Of a stretch of 56,460 bases of DNA, positions 51,489-56,460 are shown piece by piece (within the stretch, counting starts at the first letter, position 1; the number at the start of each line of letters is the position of its first letter). The stretch comes from Vitrella brassicaformis (taxonomy: Eukaryota; Sar; Vitrellaceae). The stretch covers positions 69,922 through 126,381 of the forward strand of contig CDMY01000219.1 of NCBI GenBank assembly GCA_001179505.1, written 5' to 3'. The notes below the pieces were generated by a model, which was not told where the DNA came from, searched no databases, and was given only the letters and a program-made list of their open reading frames with translations. The translations under genes and the position numbers were made by a program.

Positions 51489-51560
51489 ATCGCAGGGTTT
51501 AAGAAGAGACACGCCTCCCACCCACCCATTGTGAAGGCACACAGGCCACCCACCCACTGA

Positions 51561-51596
51561 TGCGCCCAGTCTGAGACTTGTCTGAGACTGGGCGCA
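51561..51596. repeat. Perfect 12-bp inverted repeat
   Basis: TGCGCCCAGTCT (51561-51572) and AGACTGGGCGCA (51585-51596) flank a 12-base spacer that itself repeats CTGAGACT. The repeat lies 59 bp before the ATG of the next gene, so it could form a hairpin in its 5' leader or in the previous gene's 3' end. Confidence 0.85.
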
Positions 51597-51654
51597 ATTG
51601 ACTGGGGGTGTGGGGGCCGAGACGGGAGAAGCCCGTGGAGACTCGAGAGGCAAG

Positions 51655-52461
51655 ATGAGACTGCTGGTGCTGTGCTGTGCACTAATCATCGCAGTTGTCG
51701 AGGCAGACAATGTGACAGGTACCATTCTTCCCCTGGCTGCTGGGCAGCCGAAGGGAGATTCTGAACCATGCTGTCCGTTCAGGTCGGACCCCCTTGTGCA
51801 ACAATCTCTACTGGACAACTGAAGAGGACCTCTTTGTGAAGGCAACCACAGATGTGAACAACACCACAGCCCCAATCACAGCATGCGTCAGGTAGGCCAG
51901 CAAGGCGCCCATCTGAACACGTGTGCGGCAATGCCCTGCCCTCGCCAGGCGCACGGGGTCCGACCCACAGAAGGGCACGGAGAGCATGTGCAGCGACGTC
52001 ACGCTTGCGAGCGAGTACGACGGGGCCAAGCCATGCTGCAACATCCACCTTTGCGTCAACACAGACACACCAACCTTCAAAGCAGATGTGGGTGATCATG
52101 AGAATACATGTGCGTGTATCCGTCTACTGCGAGGCTCGACGGTGCGTTTCTCGTGCAGCCGATCACTTCAGGCCGGCTTGTGGAGGATGAGCATGCTGAC
52201 TGGTGGTGCGAAGACCCTGAGGCCGGCACTCAGAAGTGGCGGGTGGTCTTAAGGTGGGTCAGCGAGCGAGACACAATCGATCAGCCACTGCCTGCGGTGT
52301 CTTCTCTTGTCAGCGCCGGATGCACTGAGGAAGACATCATCGCTCCGGCTGTGCACTCCCCCAAGGAGCGCCTCTACAAGAAGCACACGGCAGCCCCGAG
52401 ACACAAGCGACAGCCCACGCCACCCGTGGAAAAGCTCATCGCGTCACGGCATGACTGGTGA
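51655..52461 (+). CDS. Small secreted cysteine-rich protein, 184 aa
   Basis: Exons 51655-51718, 51783-51891, 51949-52087, 52159-52253 and 52314-52461 join in phase. The signal peptide MRLLVLCCALIIAVVEA is followed by a mature part with about ten Cys (PLCNN, TACVR, SMCSD, KPCCNIHLC, WWCED, AGCTE) and potential N-glycosylation sites (NVT, NNTT). The C-terminal 40 residues are Lys/His/Pro-rich and polar. No known domain is recognised. It is likely extracellular or wall-associated; function unknown. Confidence 0.78.
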
Positions 52462-53432
52462 TAGCCATGACCAGAGGAAGACGAGAAGAAACATGAGTGC
52501 AGCACATGAGCGACGTGGGATGACATTGTCGTGATGTGCAAAAATGAGAAGAAGCCAGAACAATAGCTCTCATGAAGCCACGTCTCGCCTCAGCTACATC
52601 ATCACACGGTCTCATCCACGCTGCGCCACTGCGAGAGGCCACACTGGCCGGCGTTTCTGTGCGTGAGCACACAAGCGCGTGCATCCGTGGGGATGAAGGA
52701 GGAGACATCCCATCGCACCCTCTGCAGAACCCACAATGCTGACACATTGGACAGCCACACACATGGAGAGCACCAGGCCATTTGTCGTTCTCATGGCAGC
52801 GGCAGCCGGGCCATCAGTAGCGGGCAGCAGGGGGAAGGCCGCTTCTCGTCTGCTTTGCTTCCATTACGTCTTTGCTGGGCTGAGAGGGCGCAAGGAACAT
52901 TGAGACGACTCTGGGGCGAGTGTGTGTAGATGTAAGTGCAATTCCTGCTTGGCCGTAGAGATCGCTTCACTCCCATCGCATCGCAGGTCTTTGGTATCTC
53001 GTGTCATCCAGTCTCATCCATCCCACGCACACACAGAAACCAATCCATGACAACAAAACCGTCACGCACGCACGGCACGTCAGAGCATGCAGATAAGTGG
53101 CTACCTGTCTGTCTGTCAGTAGGGAAACGGTGATGTGTGTCTACACGCCGCCGGAGAGACGTTGCACACAGGGATGCATGAGATGTAGATGGCAGGGGGA
53201 AAATGCTAAAGCCGTGACTTGAGCGGGAGGACAGGCAGACAGGCAGCCACTCACTTTGCTGGGCAACACACGATCCATCCATCCATCCATCCGTCCATCC
53301 ATCCAGCCACGTGTCGACAGCACACAGACACAGCCAGGCAGACAGACCCCAAAGGGCTCTCCTCTTCCATAGGGCAGTTTGGACAGTCTTCTTTGTTTTA
53401 GATGGAAATTGGTGGGTTGCTGAAGGCTTTGT
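52462..53432. other. Spacer between convergent genes
   Basis: Short frames only; (CATC)n near 53275. No gene supported. Confidence 0.5.
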
Positions 53433-54006
53433 TCACCAGGGCAGGGGGCCGCAAAGTGAGATGGGGTCCACGGGGCCTTTGGCGTTCTGGCGCTTCTTCA
53501 GCAGGAGATAGCTGTCCCACACCTCATCGTCCTCAGGTCCCTTGGGCAAGGGGGGCGGGAGCGGCAGAGGGCCGGACACTTTGCGCATCATCCTCTTTTT
53601 CTTCAGCAGATACGAGTCCCAGGCCTCGTCGTCAGACTGACGTGTGGGGAACGAACAACACCACACAAGAAGCCGCTGTGTGTGTGTCGTGGCTGTGTCT
53701 TGGGGGTGTGTCTGTGTGTGGCACGAATGAGAGTATTACCCAGTCGATTTCGATATCCGGGCTGTTGGGTGCGTGCGTGCTGACGGCCGAAGCGCCTGCT
53801 CGCACCGACACACCACACACCATGCACCGTTCCCACTTTCCCCCCCATCGCAGTGCATACATACTCTGGATGTTTCCGATTTTCTGCAGAGGCCCCGTGA
53901 AGGCCACCATCGTCACCAGCAGGACCTGGCGCACAGCAGCGACCAGCGACACGATGACGTCCCAAGCCCCCATCATGTTCTTCGCAGAAGTCGAGGCTGA
54001 GAACAT
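53433..54006 (-). CDS. Small single-pass protein with duplicated WDSYLL motif, 134 aa
   Basis: Exons 54006-53828, 53761-53740 and 53636-53433 join in phase. A hydrophobic segment (VIVSLVAAVRQVLLVTMVAF) at residues 18-37 looks like a signal anchor or single membrane helix. The soluble tail carries two near-identical motifs, SDDEAWDSYLLKKKR and EDDEVWDSYLLLKKR, separated by a Pro/Leu linker (PLPLPPPLP). The acidic-Trp-Asp-Ser-Tyr-Leu-Leu-basic pattern suggests a short binding or sorting motif. I know of no family with it. The start at MFSASTSAKN follows an in-frame stop. Confidence 0.7.
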
Positions 54007-54496
54007 GATGCCGGTCGACACCCGAATTCATGTGAACCCAGGCCAAGAACTTGCCCGTTCTGCACAGAACTTGTCGTCCCTTGTTCCTACCTGGTAGATG
54101 GAGCAGCTGCAGAGGACGACTGTGCAAAAAGTGGCCTTGCGGTGCGCTGCAGCCAGGGGAACTTGTGCTCGGTCCTCCGAGTTACGGCAAGTGGCACACT
54201 GCAAGACAACAAAGGAACCAATTTTTGACTCTGCAGATGATCACGGAGAGACCAGAGGTGGGCACAGGTCATGCATGCTGGCTCTAATGATCATTCTTGA
54301 CCACTCTGTGAGCCTCCAGTGAACCGCGGTGGCAGGGCGCAGTCCTGAAGGCATGCAATGTGACTCACCTACCGATCACACCGATGCCGGTGAGTGAAGA
54401 AAGGCTGATTCGAGAAAGGCTGGGGATGAGAAGCGACCCGTGTGTTTACCGCCCCTCGAGCTGTGTTTCGCGTACCCTAAGGCTCGGGAGGCAAGA
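54007..54496. other. Divergent promoter region
   Basis: Between the small WDSYLL gene (-) and the RING-H2 gene (+). No AGCTCGC motif, gene or RNA is seen. Confidence 0.45.
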
Positions 54497-56001
54497 ATGG
54501 ACGACGATGATTTTCCTGCTTTTCCGGTTCGACGACCAGCAGCCAGATCTGCTTCGACCGGCAACGCCTTGCGCAGCTTGCTCAGCGGCAACTCGAGGGT
54601 GAACAGTAGTGATGACAACCTGGAAGGTGTGGTGGACAATTCGGTGGGCGTAGGCGAGCGGCAGGGAGGGGAGGGGGGACAGCGCCGACACCAGATAATG
54701 GTGGAGCATGGAGGGCGCTGGGAACGTGTGGAAGTTGACAGAGAAGATTTCCCACCGCTGGATTTGCCTGGGTTTCGTCCTAGTGCTCGGCCTATCCGGA
54801 TGGTTCATCCCGCAGACCCACCTCCCAGCCACTGGGGACGACATCCTCCCAGCGGAGCGCTTCTGACCTTCGCGTAAGACCAGAAGCACAGCTTGTCCTC
54901 CGGTCAATGAGGTGTGTGTGTTTTTGCAGTGAGATCCGTCAGTCGACTTCTATCGTTGTCCAGGGCGAGCACGTCATCGACTCTATACTGTCGCGGTGTG
55001 ACCCAGCAGAGCTGCAGGGCCTCCCTCCCCCGTCCCCCCCTCCCTCCATAGACAGCCAGACCACGGCCAAAGGTCACCAAGAAGGCGGCAGTGCTGCCGC
55101 TGGGTCTCTGCAGGCCACGTCGGCCGAGTACAGCAAGGGGGAGGGGGCGGGACCACAGCCTAGCAGCTCCAGTAGCGATGATTGTAGTGGTGGCGATGAT
55201 GCGCGGCCGTCGCCTTCGACGTCAGCTAGCAGCGGGGCTGGTGAGGGCGGCATGGGCAGCGATTCGCGGCCATCGTCGTCTGGGGATGAGGGGAAGGGAC
55301 AAGGGGGCGATGAGGCCAATAAAGCTGACGACCAGGTGAGCAAACAGGGAGGGCTTTTAGTGCACATGCACTCCATCAATGTGAGTGTGTGTGTGTGTGT
55401 GTCGTTCGGTCAGATGTGTCCGATTTGCTACGATTTGAAGCGCGTTGGGGCCCCGCTACGGCGTATCGACGAGTGTGGTCATTCATTTCACAGTACAGAT
55501 CAGAAACACAGTCGCACACTGCAGAGAAGAGCGGCCGTATGTCTATCTGTTGGTGTCTGTCTGTCTGTGTCTGTCGGTCGGTCAGTGCACTGTCTGGATG
55601 AATGGCTAGTCAAGAAATCCACGTGCCCGATATGTCGGCTCAACCTGCGTGACGCGGCGGTACGAAATGCAAGACACGGACAAACACAGACAGACCCTGC
55701 CCCCGCCTTTCAAATGGATGTCATGTCCATTGGTATGCAGGCCCGTCACCGTTCGCTCGTCTGCGCCACTCCGAGCTCTCCCGTGTCCGTCTCCCCACAC
55801 GCGGCGGGCCCCCAGTACTCACGACAGACATTCTTGCGGCACCGTGATGTGGGCCTCGCACACAGGCGTGCGGAGCGTCAGCGAGGGGTTCTCTGGGAGG
55901 CACCAGATGAGACCCCATCCTGGATAGACGACGATGAGCAGCAACTTCGGGAGCCGGGGCCTGTAAGTCAGAATCCATGCCCATGGACGTGTGTACGCAT
56001 C

Positions 56002-56032
<31 letters not shown>

Positions 56033-56460
56033 GTGTGCATTTGTGCAGGATATTGATGATCGTCCGTTTGTGCGCAGCCGCCCCCCGCTTCCGCGGACCG
56101 TCCGCGTGGAAAATCATTCCATCGATCCCGGCTTCTCCTTAGAGGAGGCAGCGCTGCGCCAGGCCTCAGAGGATGCAGCGCTGCGCCAGGGAGAGGATGC
56201 AGCGCTGCGCCAGGCACTGCAGAGATCAGCGAGGATGGTATGTATGCAAATCAATGGTGACTTGGCTGGATACAGCATGCAATGCTGCATCCCTCCTGTC
56301 CATTTCTGTCATGTAGGCGGGGCTGGAGGATCACGACTCCGCGCGTGACGACTTGGCGGCGCGTCAGCGGCACATGCGTCGCATGATGCGCGTGCAACGG
56401 ATGGTTACAAGGCACCCTGACCGTGCTCGGCCACCCCCTCCCCCTCCCCCACCGCCACCC
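54497..56460 (+). CDS. RING-H2 E3 ubiquitin ligase-like protein, 3' partial
   Basis: Exons 54497-54873, 54930-55335, 55414-55492, 55586-55659, 55741-55962, 56049-56237 and 56317 to the window end join in phase. The first 260 residues are disordered, acidic and Ser/Gly-rich. The RING-H2 finger is split over two exons: CPICYDL, then ECGHSFHMHCLDEW, then CPICRLNL. All eight metal ligands (C3-H2-C3) are present, so it should bind two zincs and an E2 enzyme. Downstream are three tandem EDAALRQ-type units, from LEEAALRQ on, and a polyPro stretch where the window ends. The substrate is unknown. Soluble, with no membrane helix in the visible part. Confidence 0.88.

Noticed and set aside
53402-54097. 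Plus-strand frame of 231 aa
   Set aside because: It has lower-quality composition and is the shadow of the minus-strand gene with the duplicated WDSYLL motif, whose three exons join in phase.

Overview
The window is nuclear DNA from a eukaryote with a complex plastid. Genes are dense, on both strands, and rich in short introns. I traced GT-AG junctions through most of them, with conserved phase, and found one GC-AG intron. Introns and spacers are full of simple repeats such as (TG)n, (GGAT)n and (CTGT)n. At least two proteins start with a signal peptide followed by a transit-like region (Phe right after the cleavage site in the acyl-CoA synthetase at 30523-34271; a further twin-Arg lumen signal in the protein at 28988-30208). 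With the SnRK1/AMPK kinase and the apple-domain and F-box proteins, this suggests an alga with a secondary plastid. A chromerid such as Vitrella is my best guess from gene style; it is inference, not a database result.

Layout. 1-3077: a partial duplicate, a small unknown gene (-) and an ER-retained EF-hand protein (+). 3500-7339: a long F-box/LRR protein (+). 7872-12926: a divergent pair, a flavin amine oxidase (-) and a NADAR-FHA-RRM-RS fusion (+). 13538-19529: an F-box/polyQ protein (-), a small membrane protein (+) and an ankyrin protein (-). 19976-21216: an unknown, possibly plastid-targeted protein. 21217-24252: gene-empty repeats. 24253-28253: a divergent dual-specificity phosphatase (-) and Na/Pi cotransporter (+). 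28988-34271: a divergent thylakoid-lumen protein (-) and acyl-CoA synthetase (+). 35787-40457: a rhodanese (-) and a complete SnRK1/AMPK alpha kinase (-). 40938-41237: an assembly gap. 42396-50534: three minus genes, an apple-domain multi-pass protein, a 2OG-Fe(II) oxygenase and a secreted protein. 50693-56460: two plus genes, a small minus membrane protein with a twin motif, and a RING-H2 protein cut by the window end.

Two things stand out. One is the 569-residue protein at 10262-12926, which joins an ADP-ribose/NAD-type glycosidase fold with altered key residues to a phosphothreonine reader and an RNA-binding/RS splicing-type tail. The other is a directional motif, CAAGCTCGCAA (core AGCTCGC), 24-330 bp upstream of about eleven start codons. 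Two divergent promoters carry one copy facing each gene, so it looks like a core promoter element of this genome.
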